A DNA stretch of 64,000 nt from Mycobacteroides chelonae (GTDB taxonomy: Bacteria > Actinomycetota > Actinomycetes > Mycobacteriales > Mycobacteriaceae), in NCBI GenBank assembly GCA_014204435.1, contig JACHLF010000001.1, positions 186,001 to 250,000 of the forward strand, written 5' to 3'. Made by a program: the position numbers and the translations under genes. A model generated the notes under the pieces. That model was not told where the DNA came from and made no database searches. It was given only the letters and a program-made list of their open reading frames with translations. Of the stretch, positions 25,256 through 35,072 are shown in pieces; within the stretch, counting starts at the first letter, position 1; every line of letters begins with the position of its first letter.

Positions 25256-26256
25256 ATGGCGGTGATCCGGGGTTCGGCGCTCACCAACTATCACCAACTG
25301 GTGGCCGAGCTCGGCGGTGATAGCAGCAAACCACCTGCCGCAGTAAGGGTTTCGCCGTCCGATGCGGGCTCGTACGAACGGTTCATCGCGTTGCCCAACG
25401 GCGCCCACGCATTGGAGGACACCGCGACCGCCCTGAACGCACCCGACTTCGGCCGGCAACTGGCCCGGCGACAGGGCATCGAGATCCTGGGGCCGGTCGG
25501 CTTGGCGGTGCGCACTGCGGCGACGGTCGCCGAGGCCTTCGCGATTCTTGAAAAATTCATGGGCGCATGCTGTCCGGCGATCGGCGCTCGGATGACGGAC
25601 CACCCCGATCCCGCGCGCCGGTTCGAGTTCGAGTATCTACTCACACCCGCGCCTCCGCAGGCGCAGGCCGTTGAGCTGTCCCTGGGTGTCACGCTGCGGG
25701 TGCTGCATCACTTCCTGGGCACCGGCTATCGGCCGGTTTCCGTGCACCTCCCGCATCAGGCACTCGTCGCGGCATCGGCCTATCAGCACTATTCGGGTGT
25801 CCGCCGTTCTTCTGTGAACCCGTTGGTGGGTTCACGTTGCGCGCCACCGACATGCAGAAATCTTTGCCCAAGGATTACCTTGCCCTCCAGACCCCCGTCG
25901 ACTATCTGACGGGCACCCACGTGAATCGCAAGCCCGATTCCCGTCAGTTGGCGCGGCTGCTCATTCGTCAGCTGCTTCCCACCGGCGTGATCGGATTGGG
26001 GGACATCGCATTACACCTCGGGGTGCACCCGAAGGCGCTGCAACGGCGACTCGGCGCCGAGGGCACGACCTTCGGTGAACTGGTGGAGCAGACCCGTCGC
26101 GAAGCGGCGGAGCGACTGCTGTCCGATACCGATTTGAGCCTGGACCTCCTGAGCCGGCAGCTGGGTTACGCCGAGCAGAGCGTATTCACCCGAAGTTGCA
26201 AGCGCTGGTTCGGTGTGCCCTCGAGTGCTTATCGGCTGAGCAGGAGAGAGATCTAG
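25256..26256 (+). pseudogene. AraC-family regulator (arabinose-binding-like N-domain) with frameshift
   Basis: Two frames together give one AraC regulator of about 333 residues. The first frame (from ATG 25256) holds the Arabinose_bd-type domain: ELGGDSSKPPAAVRVSPSDA, RQGIEILGPVGLAVRTAATV, YLLTPAPPQAQAVELSLGV, and ends after AYQHYSGVR. The second continues PPFFCEPVGGFTLRATDMQ and contains the helix-turn-helix, LGDIALHLGVHPKALQRRL and SRQLGYAEQSVFTRSCKRWF. The shift lies between about 25795 and 25803. Either a real recent inactivation or a sequencing error; everything else is intact. It is divergent from the DUF1254 operon. Confidence 0.8.
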
Positions 26257-26720
26257 CTCTTGCGATGTGAGGCGATGTTCGCAGCCATGGCAGCTGCATC
26301 GCGCTCGTGTCCCTCGGCCTCACCGATCATGGTCACGATGCTGGTGGCGACGGGCTCACCGTGCTCGTCGGTGACCTCGGCGCGCACTTCGGCGGTCACC
26401 ATGCCGTGCGACTCGAGCACGCTGTCCAGGTAGCTGTCGAAGTACAACCGGTCGCCTGCCTTGATCGGTCGGTGGAACTTGAGCTTCTGATCGCGGTGCA
26501 GCACCCGCGCCACGTTGATGGGCAGGTCCATCTCGGTGAAGATCTTGTGCTGGACGCGCCGCCCTGCGACGGCCAGAAAGGTGATGGGCGCGACCACGCC
26601 AGAGTTCACCTCGCACTCGTCTTTGATGGCACTCGCGAACTCACGCATCTTCTCGCGGCCGACCTCGAAATAATCGGGGTAGCGGTAGTGCGTTCCGACG
26701 ATGTCTTGGCGGATGGCCAT
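26253..26720 (-). CDS. hadD: (3R)-hydroxyacyl-ACP dehydratase subunit HadD (Rv0504c orthologue)
   Basis: 155 residues, MaoC-like hot-dog protein of the HadA/HadC group: [20 protein letters not shown] at the N-terminus and [20 protein letters not shown] in the middle. HadD homologues take part in FAS-II elongation for mycolic acids in M. smegmatis and M. fortuitum. This subunit type lacks the hydratase-2 Asp-His motif of HadB, fitting a partner role. Its stop overlaps the convergent AraC-type gene's stop by four bases. It is followed by serB1 upstream on the chromosome as in M. tuberculosis. Confidence 0.87.
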   Translation of the reverse strand: MAIRQDIVGTHYRYPDYFEVGREKMREFASAIKDECEVNSGVVAPITFLAVAGRRVQHKIFTEMDLPINVARVLHRDQKLKFHRPIKAGDRLYFDSYLDSVLESHGMVTAEVRAEVTDEHGEPVATSIVTMIGEAEGHERDAAAMAANIASHRKS

Positions 26721-26806
26721 GCATTAACCCATTTCGCTGCAGGTCAGTGACGAATCTAGGACAGTTCGAGCGGCGCTGAGCCTATCAGCAGCGGTAATGG
26801 CGGCAC

Positions 26807-27727
26807 TCACTTCTCGCGGCGGGCCAGCGCCGCCGCCAACGCCCCGCCGGCAGCGCCGAGTAGCACGGCCGACGGCACCCCGATACGTGCTGCCTTGCGG
26901 GCGGTGCGGAAGTCGCGGACTTCCCACCCGCGACGCCGGGCCACATCGCGCAGCTCCGCGTCGGGATTGATGGCCACGGCGGTGCCGACCAGCGACAGCA
27001 TCGGTACGTCGTTGACACTGTCGCTGTATGCGGTGCAGCGCTTGAGGTTCAGGCCATTGCGGATGGCCAGGTTGCGCACGGCCCGCGCTTTGCCGGGCCC
27101 GTGCAGGATGTCGCCGACCAGACGTCCGGTGAAGACGCCGTCCACCGACTCGGCGACGGTGCCCAGCGCTCCGGTGAGGCCCAGCCGCCGGGCGATGGTC
27201 TCCGCCAGTTCCTTGGGTGTGGCCGTGACGAGCCACACTTGCTGGCCGGCATCGAGATGCATCTGTGTCAGGGCCCGGGTGCCGGGCCAGATCTTGTCGG
27301 CGATCGTCTCGTCGTAGATCTCCTCGCTGAGGGTGATGAGCTCGTCGACGCTGCGGCCCTCGATGAACGAGAGTGCTTTCTGCCGCCCCGCCGCGACGTC
27401 GTCGGAGTTCTCCCGGCCGGTCAACCGGAACTTCGCCTGCGCCCAGACGAACTGAACCATGTCGGAGTACTGGAAGTAGTCGCGCTGCGCCAAGCCACGT
27501 CCGAAATGAACAAGTGAGGAGCCGTGCACCAGGGTGTTGTCGACATCGAAGAACGCGGCCGCCGTCAGGTCGGCGGGCGGCGGGCCTGACGTTTCTTCTA
27601 CCGCGGCAGCATCGGCCTTGGCGAAGGAAGCCGCCCGCGCGACGTCTTCGGCGAACGCCTCGGCGAGGAGTTGATCCTCCGTCGAGCCCCCGACAGGGGG
27701 GTCGCCATTGATCTGGGGGCTGGTCAT
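26807..27727 (-). CDS. serB1: HAD-IB phosphatase SerB1 (Rv0505c orthologue)
   Basis: 306 residues. HAD motifs are complete: [20 protein letters not shown] (nucleophile Asp), [15 protein letters not shown] (motif II Thr), the Lys in [11 protein letters not shown], and [16 protein letters not shown] (motif IV). There is a ~50-residue acidic N-terminal extension and a hydrophobic C-terminal stretch ([17 protein letters not shown]) that could anchor it to the membrane. The name implies phosphoserine phosphatase; the HAD-IB type fits, but the substrate is not proven. Divergent from the glutaredoxin-like gene. Confidence 0.87.
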   Translation of the reverse strand: MTSPQINGDPPVGGSTEDQLLAEAFAEDVARAASFAKADAAAVEETSGPPPADLTAAAFFDVDNTLVHGSSLVHFGRGLAQRDYFQYSDMVQFVWAQAKFRLTGRENSDDVAAGRQKALSFIEGRSVDELITLSEEIYDETIADKIWPGTRALTQMHLDAGQQVWLVTATPKELAETIARRLGLTGALGTVAESVDGVFTGRLVGDILHGPGKARAVRNLAIRNGLNLKRCTAYSDSVNDVPMLSLVGTAVAINPDAELRDVARRRGWEVRDFRTARKAARIGVPSAVLLGAAGGALAAALARREK

Positions 27728-27824
27728 GAATGGTTACCCGCCCTTCCTGTGCGCCGCGTGCGGATGCCGCTCAACCCTACTGAGGGTGGCGGGAACTCGG
27801 GGGACCCGGTGGCAGAATTGGCGT

Positions 27825-28079
27825 ATGACGTCGCTAACGCTGTTGACCCGCGCCGGTTGCTCCGCGTGTGATCGAGCACAGCGCGAGTTGGCGGCCCTGG
27901 CCGACGAGTTCGGGATCGGCCTCACGGTCACCGATGTCGATGAAGCCGCGATCACAGATTCCTCGTTGCGGGCGGAGTTCGGCGACCGCCTTCCGGTGGT
28001 CCTGCTGGACGGTCAGGAGCACAGCTACTGGGAAGTGGACGAGCCTCGGCTGCGGGCGGACCTGAAACGTGACCGATAA
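27825..28079 (+). CDS. Glutaredoxin-like protein (Rv0508 orthologue)
   Basis: 84 residues, thioredoxin-fold DUF836/glutaredoxin-like protein: TLLTRAGCSACDRAQRELA carries the CxxC, and RLPVVLLDGQEHSYWEVDEP the cis-proline region. It probably does thiol-disulphide chemistry in the cytosol. ATG at 27825 directly precedes the fold. It lies upstream of hemA as in M. tuberculosis, but the mmpS2/mmpL2 pair that separates it from serB1 there is absent. Confidence 0.87.
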   Translation: MTSLTLLTRAGCSACDRAQRELAALADEFGIGLTVTDVDEAAITDSSLRAEFGDRLPVVLLDGQEHSYWEVDEPRLRADLKRDR

Positions 28080-28189
28080 CAGGCTGTTTGGATTTTGCCC
28101 AGTGGCCATTTTGGGGCTACCGTGCATGAGTTCGAGCCTCACCAAAAGCAAGGGAGCTGGACAGTGAGATGTCAGCGGAGTGACCTGCG

Positions 28190-29521
28190 GTGAGTGTCCT
28201 GCTGTTCGGAGCCTCGCACCGTAGCGCGCCTGTGCCGGTGCTGGAGAAGCTGGCGATTGGCGAGGCCGATCAGCCCAAGATCATCGAGCACATTCTGCAA
28301 TCGCCCCTGGTCACCGAGGCCATGGTGCTCTCGACCTGCAACCGGGTCGAGGTATATGCCGTGGTCGAGGCCTTTCACGGCGGCCTGACCGTCGTCGGGG
28401 AGGCCATCGCCCGGCATGCCGGGATGGGCATGAACGAGATCACCAAATACGCCTACGTCCGGTACAGCGAGGCCGCCGTCGAGCACCTTTTCGCGGTGGC
28501 CAGCGGCCTGGATTCGATGGTGGTAGGTGAGCAGCAGGTGTTAGGTCAGGTGCGCAATGCCTACGCCACCGCCGAATCGCATCAGGCGGTCGGCCGGGTG
28601 TTGCACGAGCTGTCCCAGAGCGCGCTACGTGTGGGTAAGCGTGTGCACTCGGAGACCGGTATCGACGCGGCCGGAGCCTCGGTGGTGTCGGTGGCCCTGG
28701 ACTTGGCCGACGGCAAGCTCGACGGGCTTCCCGGACGCACGGCAGCCGTTGTCGGTGCCGGTTCGATGGGCTCGTTGGCCACCGCACAGCTGATCCGCGC
28801 TGGTGTCGACAACCTGTGGGTTGTCAATCGCAGCACCGAGCGTGCGCAGCGGCTTGCCGCGACCGCGCGCGAAGCCGGCGTGAACGCGCAGGCGATCGCC
28901 CTGGACAACCTGGATCAGGCGCTGGCCCAGGCCGACGTGGTCGTGTCCTGCACCGGCGCGGTCCGTCCGGTGATCTCCCTGGCCGATGTGCACCGCGCCC
29001 TGGGCGGTGGCCGTCAGCTGGTCTTCTGTGATCTGGGCATGCCCCGTGACGTCGATCCGACGGTGGCCGGTCTGCCCGGCGTGGTCGTGGTGGACATGGA
29101 GCGCATCCAGCGCGAGCCCACGGCACGAGCGGCGGCCAACGACGCGGGCGCGGCACGGCAAATCGTGAACGACGAGGTCGCCCGGTACCTGACCGGCGAA
29201 CGGATGGCCGAGGTCACGCCGACGGTCACCGCGCTGCGTCAGCGGGCTGCCGAGGTCGTGGAGGCCGAGCTGCTGCGTCTGGATGGGCGCCTGCCGAGTC
29301 TGGCGGGAGCCGAGCGAGACGAGGTCGCTAAGACCGTTCGCCGCGTCGTCGACAAGCTGTTGCACGCCCCCACGGTGCGAGTGAAGCAGCTGGCCTCAGC
29401 GCCCGGTGGTGACAGCTATGCCGAGGCACTGCGCGAGTTGTTCGAGCTCGACCCGCACACCGTCGAGGCGGTGGCCACGGCCGGTGAATTACCGCTCGCC
29501 ACAAAGGAATTGCACGAATAG
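28190..29521 (+). CDS. hemA: Glutamyl-tRNA reductase HemA
   Basis: Reduces glutamyl-tRNA with NADPH, the first step of C5 tetrapyrrole synthesis. 443 residues. The catalytic cysteine is C50 in [12 protein letters not shown]; the NADPH fold has [17 protein letters not shown] and [13 protein letters not shown], and the C-terminal dimerisation helix is present. GTG at 28190 gives the usual start [14 protein letters not shown]. It begins the hemACDB block: hemC follows after 71 bases. Family control is often by haem feedback on protein stability, which the sequence does not show. Confidence 0.96.
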   Translation: MSVLLFGASHRSAPVPVLEKLAIGEADQPKIIEHILQSPLVTEAMVLSTCNRVEVYAVVEAFHGGLTVVGEAIARHAGMGMNEITKYAYVRYSEAAVEHLFAVASGLDSMVVGEQQVLGQVRNAYATAESHQAVGRVLHELSQSALRVGKRVHSETGIDAAGASVVSVALDLADGKLDGLPGRTAAVVGAGSMGSLATAQLIRAGVDNLWVVNRSTERAQRLAATAREAGVNAQAIALDNLDQALAQADVVVSCTGAVRPVISLADVHRALGGGRQLVFCDLGMPRDVDPTVAGLPGVVVVDMERIQREPTARAAANDAGAARQIVNDEVARYLTGERMAEVTPTVTALRQRAAEVVEAELLRLDGRLPSLAGAERDEVAKTVRRVVDKLLHAPTVRVKQLASAPGGDSYAEALRELFELDPHTVEAVATAGELPLATKELHE

Positions 29522-29592
29522 AGCGTCGTGGTTGATGTTCTTCGCCGAGAGGCTTGTCCGACCGTGACCGTCATCGCCCGAGAGGCTCATTC

Positions 29593-30513
29593 ATGATCCG
29601 AATTGGTACCCGCGGCAGCCTGTTGGCGACGACTCAGGCCGGGGTGATTCGGGACGCGCTTCGCGCCAAAGGGTACGAGGCGGAGCTGGTAATCGTGACC
29701 ACCGCCGGCGACCAGTCGGCGGCACCCGTCGAGCAAATCGGCGTGGGGGTCTTCACGGCGGCTCTTCGTGAGGCCATCGCCGACGATGTCGTCGATGTTG
29801 CCGTGCACTCCTACAAGGATTTGCCAACGGCGGCCGATGCGCGGTTCGTCATAGCGGCTATTCCGCATCGTGAGGACTATCGGGACGCTCTTGTGGCCCG
29901 TGACGGACTGGTGCTGGGTGAGTTGCCTGCGGGCTCCGTGATCGGTACCTCGTCTCCGCGACGGGGCGCGCAGCTTAGAGCACTGGGTCTCGGTTTGGAA
30001 ATTCGCCCCCTAAGAGGCAACCTGGATACCAGGTTGAGCAGGGTCTCCAATGGTGATCTTGATGCTGTGATAGTCGCCCGGGCGGGTTTGGCCCGAATCG
30101 GACGTCTGGACCGCATCACCGAGACACTGGAACCGGTGCAGATGTTGCCCGCACCGGCTCAAGGAGCGCTGGCGGTGGAGTGCCGCAGCGAGGCCACCGA
30201 TCTGGTGGCTGTGCTGGCGGAACTCGATCACACCGACTCGCGCGCCGCGGTGACTGCCGAAAGGGCTCTGCTTGCCGAGCTGGAGGCGGGTTGTACCGCA
30301 CCGGTCGGCGCGATCGCTGAGGTGGTCGAGTCGATTGATGAGGATGGCCGCGTCTTCGACGAACTGTCGTTGCGCGGATGTGCGGCGGCGCTGGACGGAT
30401 CTGACGTGATTCGGGCCTCTGGGATTGGCACCCCCGAGCAGGCCGCAGAGCTCGGGCTCGCGGTCGCGAGGGAACTGCTTGATCTCGGTGCGCGAGCACT
30501 GATAGGCCGGTGA
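29593..30513 (+). CDS. hemC: Porphobilinogen deaminase HemC
   Basis: Joins four porphobilinogens into hydroxymethylbilane. 306 residues. The dipyrromethane-cofactor cysteine is C234 in [11 protein letters not shown]; substrate-binding arginine regions [15 protein letters not shown] and [17 protein letters not shown] are intact, as is [14 protein letters not shown] at 29593 ([14 protein letters not shown]) is the family start; the frame is open upstream to 29554. Third-domain residues to the end are complete. Confidence 0.96.
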   Translation: MIRIGTRGSLLATTQAGVIRDALRAKGYEAELVIVTTAGDQSAAPVEQIGVGVFTAALREAIADDVVDVAVHSYKDLPTAADARFVIAAIPHREDYRDALVARDGLVLGELPAGSVIGTSSPRRGAQLRALGLGLEIRPLRGNLDTRLSRVSNGDLDAVIVARAGLARIGRLDRITETLEPVQMLPAPAQGALAVECRSEATDLVAVLAELDHTDSRAAVTAERALLAELEAGCTAPVGAIAEVVESIDEDGRVFDELSLRGCAAALDGSDVIRASGIGTPEQAAELGLAVARELLDLGARALIGR

Positions 30514-30559
30514 CAGGCACGGCATAGAGCGACGTAACGTCGTTGATTGGGAGGCAGTA

Positions 30560-32209
30560 GTGACCCGAGGGCGCAAGAAGCCAGGGCGCATCCTGTTCGT
30601 TGGTTCTGGGCCGGGAGATCCTGGTCTGCTGACGGTTCGCGCACGCGCGGTACTCACAGGTGCCACCGTCGCGTTCACCGACCCCGATGTGCCGCAGGCG
30701 GTACTCGATCTTGTCGGGTCCGCGGTCGAGCTTCCTGAACCCGCGCCGGTCAAACCCGCGGCCGGTACCGATGACGCGCCGACGTCGAGTGACGTCGAGG
30801 GCGCTGGTGAGCCGCCGCTGACCATCGACATTCGCCCTGCGCTGGGTGATCCCGCCGATGTCGCCAAGACCCTGGTCGCCGAGGCCCGCAGTGGTGTGGA
30901 CGTCGTGCGGCTGGTCGCCGGCGATCCGCTCTCGATCGATTCGGTGCTCGCTGAGGTCACCGCGGTCACCCGTACTCAGGTTGCCTTCGAGATTCTGCCA
31001 GGTCTGTCGACGAGCACCGCGGTGCCCGCCTACGCCGGCCTGCCCCCGGGCTCCGCGCACACCGTCGCCGATGTGCGCGGTGATGTGGATTGGGCGGCGC
31101 TGGCCGCCGCTCCCGGCCCGCTGATCCTGCACGCCACCCCCACGCATGTGCCTGATGCCGCCAAGGCGCTCATCGAGCATGGTCTGGCCGACCAGACCCT
31201 GGTCGCGGTCACCGTGCAGGGAACCACCTGCGCGCAGCGCACCGTGGAGACCACGCTGGGGTCGCTGATCGACGGCGTTCCGGTGGATGCCAATGACCCG
31301 CACGGCCCGATGACCGGCGCTCTGGTGTTGACGATCGGCCGCGTGGTCGGTGGCAGATCCAAGCTGAATTGGTGGGAGAGCCGCGCGCTGTACGGCTGGA
31401 CCGTGCTGGTGCCGCGCACCAAGGATCAGGCCGGCGAGATGAGCGAGAAGCTGGTCGGATACGGAGCCCTGCCGGTCGAGGTGCCCACCATCGCCGTGGA
31501 ACCGCCGCGCAGCCCCGCCCAAATGGAAAGGGCCGTCAAGGGTCTGGTCGATGGCCGGTACCAGTGGGTGGTCTTCACCTCCACCAACGCGGTGCGTGCG
31601 GTGTGGGAGAAGTTCGCCGAGTTCGGCCTGGACGCCCGCGCCTTCTCCGGTGTGAAGATCGCATGTGTGGGGCAGGCCACCGCCGACAAGGTGCGCGCCT
31701 TCGGTATCAACCCCGAGTTGGTGCCCGAAGGAGAGCAGTCTTCGCTGGGCCTGCTGGACGAATTCCCGCCCTATGACGACGTTTTCGATCCGGTGAACCG
31801 GGTGCTGCTGCCTCGTGCCGACATCGCCACCGAGACCCTCGCCGAGGGCCTGCGTGAGCGCGGCTGGGAAATCGACGACGTGACCGCCTACCGCACCGTG
31901 CGTGCGGCACCGCCGGCCGCGCAGACCCGCGAGATGATCAAGACCGGTGGCTTCGACGCTGTGTGTTTCACCTCGAGCTCGACGGTGCGCAACCTGGTGG
32001 GTATCGCCGGTAAGCCGCATGCACGCACCATCGTTGCCTGCATCGGACCCAAGACCGCCGAGACCGCGATCGAATTCGGGCTGCGGGTGGACGTGCAGCC
32101 CGAGACGGCGGCCGTCGGTCCGCTGGTCGAGGCGCTGGCCGAGCACGCCGCCCGGCTGCGCACCGAGGGTGCGCTGCCGCCGCCACGTAAGAAGAGCCGA
32201 CGGAGATAG
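30560..32209 (+). CDS. hemD: Uroporphyrinogen-III methyltransferase/synthase fusion HemD
   Basis: 549 residues in two domains, as in M. tuberculosis Rv0511. Residues 1 to about 265 resemble the tetrapyrrole methylase fold (RILFVGSGPGDPGLLTVRA, DVVRLVAGDPLSID, LPGLSTSTAVPAYAGLPPGS); the rest is uroporphyrinogen-III synthase (VLVPRTKDQAGEMSEKLVGY, WVVFTSTNAVRAVWEKF, ACIGPKTAETAIEFG). The second domain closes hydroxymethylbilane to uroporphyrinogen III. Whether the first is an active methylase is unclear: the usual SUMT motif is weaker in this family. GTG at 30560 follows GGGAGG. Confidence 0.93.
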   Translation: MTRGRKKPGRILFVGSGPGDPGLLTVRARAVLTGATVAFTDPDVPQAVLDLVGSAVELPEPAPVKPAAGTDDAPTSSDVEGAGEPPLTIDIRPALGDPADVAKTLVAEARSGVDVVRLVAGDPLSIDSVLAEVTAVTRTQVAFEILPGLSTSTAVPAYAGLPPGSAHTVADVRGDVDWAALAAAPGPLILHATPTHVPDAAKALIEHGLADQTLVAVTVQGTTCAQRTVETTLGSLIDGVPVDANDPHGPMTGALVLTIGRVVGGRSKLNWWESRALYGWTVLVPRTKDQAGEMSEKLVGYGALPVEVPTIAVEPPRSPAQMERAVKGLVDGRYQWVVFTSTNAVRAVWEKFAEFGLDARAFSGVKIACVGQATADKVRAFGINPELVPEGEQSSLGLLDEFPPYDDVFDPVNRVLLPRADIATETLAEGLRERGWEIDDVTAYRTVRAAPPAAQTREMIKTGGFDAVCFTSSSTVRNLVGIAGKPHARTIVACIGPKTAETAIEFGLRVDVQPETAAVGPLVEALAEHAARLRTEGALPPPRKKSRRR

Positions 32210-32223
32210 CGGAGGCCTTTACT

Positions 32224-33207
32224 GTGCCTTTTCCAAGCCAGCGGCCCCGCCGACTCAGGACCACCCCGGCCATCCGCCGGTTGGTGGCCGAGACGACGCT
32301 GGCGCCACGGCAATTGGTGCTGCCGATGTTCGTGGCCGACGGGATCTCCGAGCGCAAGCCCATCTCATCCCTGCCGGGTGTGGTGCAGCACAGCGTCGAG
32401 TCCGCGCGCAGGGCCGCCGAAGATGCGGTGAACGCCGGTGTCGGCGGGCTCATGCTGTTCGGGGTGCCGCAGGAGAAGGACAAGGACGCCACCGGAAGCG
32501 CCGGTCTGCGACCCGAGGGCATCCTCAACCGGGCGCTGTCCGCTCTGGCGGCGGACCTCGGCGATTCCACGGTGCTAATGGCCGATACCTGCCTCGATGA
32601 GTTCACCGATCACGGCCACTGCGGGGTGCTGGATGCCGCCGGCCGGGTGGACAATGACGCGACGCTGACGCAGTACGTGGACATGGCCGTGGCGCAGGCG
32701 AATTCGGGTGCTCATGTGGTGGGGCCCAGCGGCATGATGGACGGCCAGGTCGCGGCCATTCGCGATGGCCTGGACGCTGCCGGGCATACCGATGTGATCA
32801 TTCTGGCGTACGCCGCCAAGTACGCCTCGGCGTTCTACGGGCCGTTCCGGGAGGCGGTGGGCTCTTCGCTACGCGGCGATCGGCGCACCTATCAGCAGGA
32901 CGTGGCCAACGGCCGGGAAGCCTTGCATGAGGCAGAACTTGATGTCGAGGAGGGCGCCGACATCGTCATGGTGAAACCGGCGATGGCCTATCTCGACGTG
33001 CTGCGGCAGGTCGCCGATGTGTCGCCGGTGCCGGTAGCGGCCTACCAGGTGTCGGGCGAGTACGCGATGATTTGTGCTGCGGCACAGAATAATTGGATCG
33101 ATTTGCAGGCCATGGCGCTTGAGACGCTCACTTCCATCCGGCGCGCGGGGGCCGATATCGTGTTGACCTACTGGGCAGCGGACGCGGCGGGTTGGCTCAT
33201 CGACTAG
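32224..33207 (+). CDS. hemB: Delta-aminolevulinic acid dehydratase HemB
   Basis: Condenses two 5-aminolevulinates to porphobilinogen. 327 residues. Active-site lysines are in ILAYAAKYASAFYGPFR and IVMVKPAMAYLD. The metal region is DTCLDEFTDHGHCG, with two cysteines and an aspartate where fully zinc-type enzymes have three cysteines. GTG at 32224, 14 bases after hemD, makes an operon with it. Confidence 0.95.
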   Translation: MPFPSQRPRRLRTTPAIRRLVAETTLAPRQLVLPMFVADGISERKPISSLPGVVQHSVESARRAAEDAVNAGVGGLMLFGVPQEKDKDATGSAGLRPEGILNRALSALAADLGDSTVLMADTCLDEFTDHGHCGVLDAAGRVDNDATLTQYVDMAVAQANSGAHVVGPSGMMDGQVAAIRDGLDAAGHTDVIILAYAAKYASAFYGPFREAVGSSLRGDRRTYQQDVANGREALHEAELDVEEGADIVMVKPAMAYLDVLRQVADVSPVPVAAYQVSGEYAMICAAAQNNWIDLQAMALETLTSIRRAGADIVLTYWAADAAGWLID

Positions 33208-33304
33208 GGGGCGTGTTGCCCGGTTCGCGGATTTCAGCCATGACATCCGCGGGTGTTCACGTCGCCCTCGGCACTACGTACCGCTTCTCCATTACCGTGG
33301 GTGA

Positions 33305-33784
33305 GTGATGTATCCCGATCCGCGCCATCCCGGCGGATTGGCTGGACAACCTCCGAGCGGTCCTGCCAAGCCGCGACCCGACGATATCGACACCGGCTGC
33401 TGGCTGTGGCTGGCCTCGCTTCCGTTGATGATCGTGAGCTATCTGGCCGCGAACGTCGGTCAATGGCAGCAGGACCCCGAGGTGCGCAAGGCCGCGCCGC
33501 TGTGGACGGTGTACGCGTTCAACGGGTTCATCGTCATCGTGGTGGGGGCACTCGTCGTCACCGGGATCTTCCTGATGCGCGCGGGGTACCGCCTGGCGCG
33601 TACCTTCCTGACCGGTGGTGCGGTGGGATCGGTGGTGTTCACCGCGACGCGGTTGATCGACCTGCAGGGCGTGCCGGCAATTGTGCAGGCGCTCTCGGGT
33701 ATCACCGCGTCCGTCTTGATCTGCGGCGGGCTGTTCCTGCTGCATCGCGAGGATTCCACCGCGTACCTGACGAGGCAGCGCTAG
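33305..33784 (+). CDS. Four-helix membrane protein (Rv0513-like)
   Basis: 159 residues. A hydrophilic start (YPDPRHPGGLAGQPPSGPAK) is followed by four membrane segments: CWLWLASLPLMIVSYLAANV, VYAFNGFIVIVVGALVVTGI, TGGAVGSVVFTATRLI and ALSGITASVLICGGLFLL. It follows hemB like Rv0513. No known function. GTG at 33305 is directly followed by an ATG codon at 33308; either may start translation. Confidence 0.75.
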   Translation: MMYPDPRHPGGLAGQPPSGPAKPRPDDIDTGCWLWLASLPLMIVSYLAANVGQWQQDPEVRKAAPLWTVYAFNGFIVIVVGALVVTGIFLMRAGYRLARTFLTGGAVGSVVFTATRLIDLQGVPAIVQALSGITASVLICGGLFLLHREDSTAYLTRQR

Positions 33785-33822
33785 CCCCCCCGATACGCTG
33801 CCCGAATGACGAACGGCCCCGC

Positions 33823-34260
33823 ATGACGACACCTGAACTACCGCGCCCGCGCATCGTCGACGTGGCATTCTGGTTCTGGGTGGTCGCGGCGGCCGCCCTG
33901 TTCCTCAACGGCCTTGCCGGGGTGCTCACCGGCTTCGACATGGCACGAGCCGCAAAACCGTCGTTTACCGATGATCAGGTGCGCGATCTTGTCACCTTTT
34001 CCCGCGGATGGGGGGCGCTGTGCATCCTGCTGGCGGCCGGCATCGCATTTCTGGCCGGGCGGACCAGGCAGGGTGACACGCGCTATCGCCGGGCGCTGAT
34101 CACGCTCTCGGTGGTCTCGGTGCTCGGTGCCATCGCCCTGGCAACTTCCGGTTCAGTGGGCCCGGTCTTACTCATCGCCGCCCTATCCCTGATCGTGGCC
34201 AACGTGCTGATCATCAGGCCCACCGCACAGAACTGGTTCGCCGGGGGCGAACATGGCTGA
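33823..34260 (+). CDS. Four-helix membrane protein (Rv0514-like)
   Basis: 145 residues with four hydrophobic segments, VAFWFWVVAAAALFLNGLAG, GWGALCILLAAGIAFLAG, ITLSVVSVLGAIALATSGSV and VLLIAALSLIVANVLII. Function unknown. The frame is open far upstream, but ATG at 33823 gives the membrane-protein start. A six-codon frame (ATG 33806 to TGA 33826) overlaps this start as ATGA, which could couple translation. The next gene overlaps this one by eight bases. Confidence 0.75.
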   Translation: MTTPELPRPRIVDVAFWFWVVAAAALFLNGLAGVLTGFDMARAAKPSFTDDQVRDLVTFSRGWGALCILLAAGIAFLAGRTRQGDTRYRRALITLSVVSVLGAIALATSGSVGPVLLIAALSLIVANVLIIRPTAQNWFAGGEHG

Positions 34261-34771
34261 TGTGACGGGCGCCCAATCGCGCCTCTTCTACGAACCCGGC
34301 GGTCGCTGGCGTTGGCTGCTACTTGGCCCGCTCGCCGGGCTGATCATGTTCGGGCTTCAGGTCTGGGGCAAGGCCGGCATGAGTCCCGTCATGCCGGTCA
34401 TCACGGCGGCCATTGTCGCCTTCTTCATCGCGTTGCAGATCTACGCCGCGCGGGTGCACGCCACCGTGGAGCTGACACCTGCCGAGCTCCGCCAGGGCGG
34501 TGAGACCCTCGCGGTCAGCCAGATCAAGTGGATGTACCCCGACGCCGACCGTCACGTGTGGGAGGAGTCGCGTCCGCTGGGAGAGCTGACGGGTGTGCCC
34601 AAGGGGCGTAAACCTGTCGGTTTACGTCTGACAGGGGGACGTCGCGCGCAGGCGTGGGCGAAAAAGCACGAGGAGCTACGCACGGCGCTCGCGACGTTGG
34701 TGCCCGCACCACCGGCAGGCATGGATCTGGGCGATGATCCGGAAATCGATACCGAGAGTGAGCAGTGGTGA
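34253..34771 (+). CDS. DUF3093-like membrane protein
   Basis: 172 residues. Two membrane segments near the N-terminus (WRWLLLGPLAGLIMFGLQVW, VMPVITAAIVAFFIALQIYA) precede a soluble domain with VELTPAELRQGGETLAVSQI and KPVGLRLTGGRRAQAWAKKH, a PH-like pattern resembling DUF3093. ATG at 34253 overlaps the previous stop by eight bases and its own stop overlaps the next start, so 33823-35031 is one transcript. Function unknown. Confidence 0.72.
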   Translation: MADVTGAQSRLFYEPGGRWRWLLLGPLAGLIMFGLQVWGKAGMSPVMPVITAAIVAFFIALQIYAARVHATVELTPAELRQGGETLAVSQIKWMYPDADRHVWEESRPLGELTGVPKGRKPVGLRLTGGRRAQAWAKKHEELRTALATLVPAPPAGMDLGDDPEIDTESEQW

Positions 34772-35031
34772 AGTTCGGGAAACGGGTAGCGATGGATCTG
34801 GCCATCGCGGCGGTGGCGGCGGCACTCGCTGTCTGGGCGGCCGTGGCGGCCCGCGTACCCACTGAGGTCGCACCCGTCGCCAAGGGTGAGCCGACGCTGT
34901 ACTTCACCACGTTGGACGGTGCCTGCGTGGCCCGGGCGCTCGCGCTCACCGCTGTCGCCGGGATTTTCCTGGTCCTGGCGATAGCGCGGGGTGTTCGCGA
35001 CCGTCGAGCAACACATCCGATGCATAGCTAA
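34765..35031 (+). CDS. Small two-helix membrane protein
   Basis: 88 residues with two membrane segments, LAIAAVAAALAVWAAVAARV and ALALTAVAGIFLVLAIA, and a short loop containing YFTTLDGACVARA. No family recognised. Translation can begin at either of two adjacent GTG codons (34765 or 34768). It is the last gene of the small membrane-protein operon. Confidence 0.65.
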   Translation: MVKFGKRVAMDLAIAAVAAALAVWAAVAARVPTEVAPVAKGEPTLYFTTLDGACVARALALTAVAGIFLVLAIARGVRDRRATHPMHS

Positions 35032-35036
35032 TTTTA

Positions 35037-35055
35037 ATGTCAGTATAACTGACAT
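35037..35055. promoter_or_regulatory. 19-bp perfect palindromic operator before a dead methyltransferase gene
   Basis: ATGTCAGTATAACTGACAT: 8-bp perfect arms around ATA. It begins six bases after the stop of the small membrane protein and ends 17 bases before the methyltransferase ATG at 35073. Symmetry and length are typical of a TetR-type operator. No matching regulator gene is adjacent. Confidence 0.6.
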
Positions 35056-35072
35056 CGATACGCGCTGGTGTC

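Noticed and set aside
28080..28189. Possible riboswitch or leader element before hemA
   Set aside because: I see no conserved riboswitch motif or stable stem; only an ordinary promoter-sized gap.
30116..32146. Long open frame (676 codons) on the minus strand opposite hemD
   Set aside because: It is antisense to a clear hemC/hemD reading frame, rich in His, Arg and Gly as expected of a GC-rich shadow, and resembles no family.
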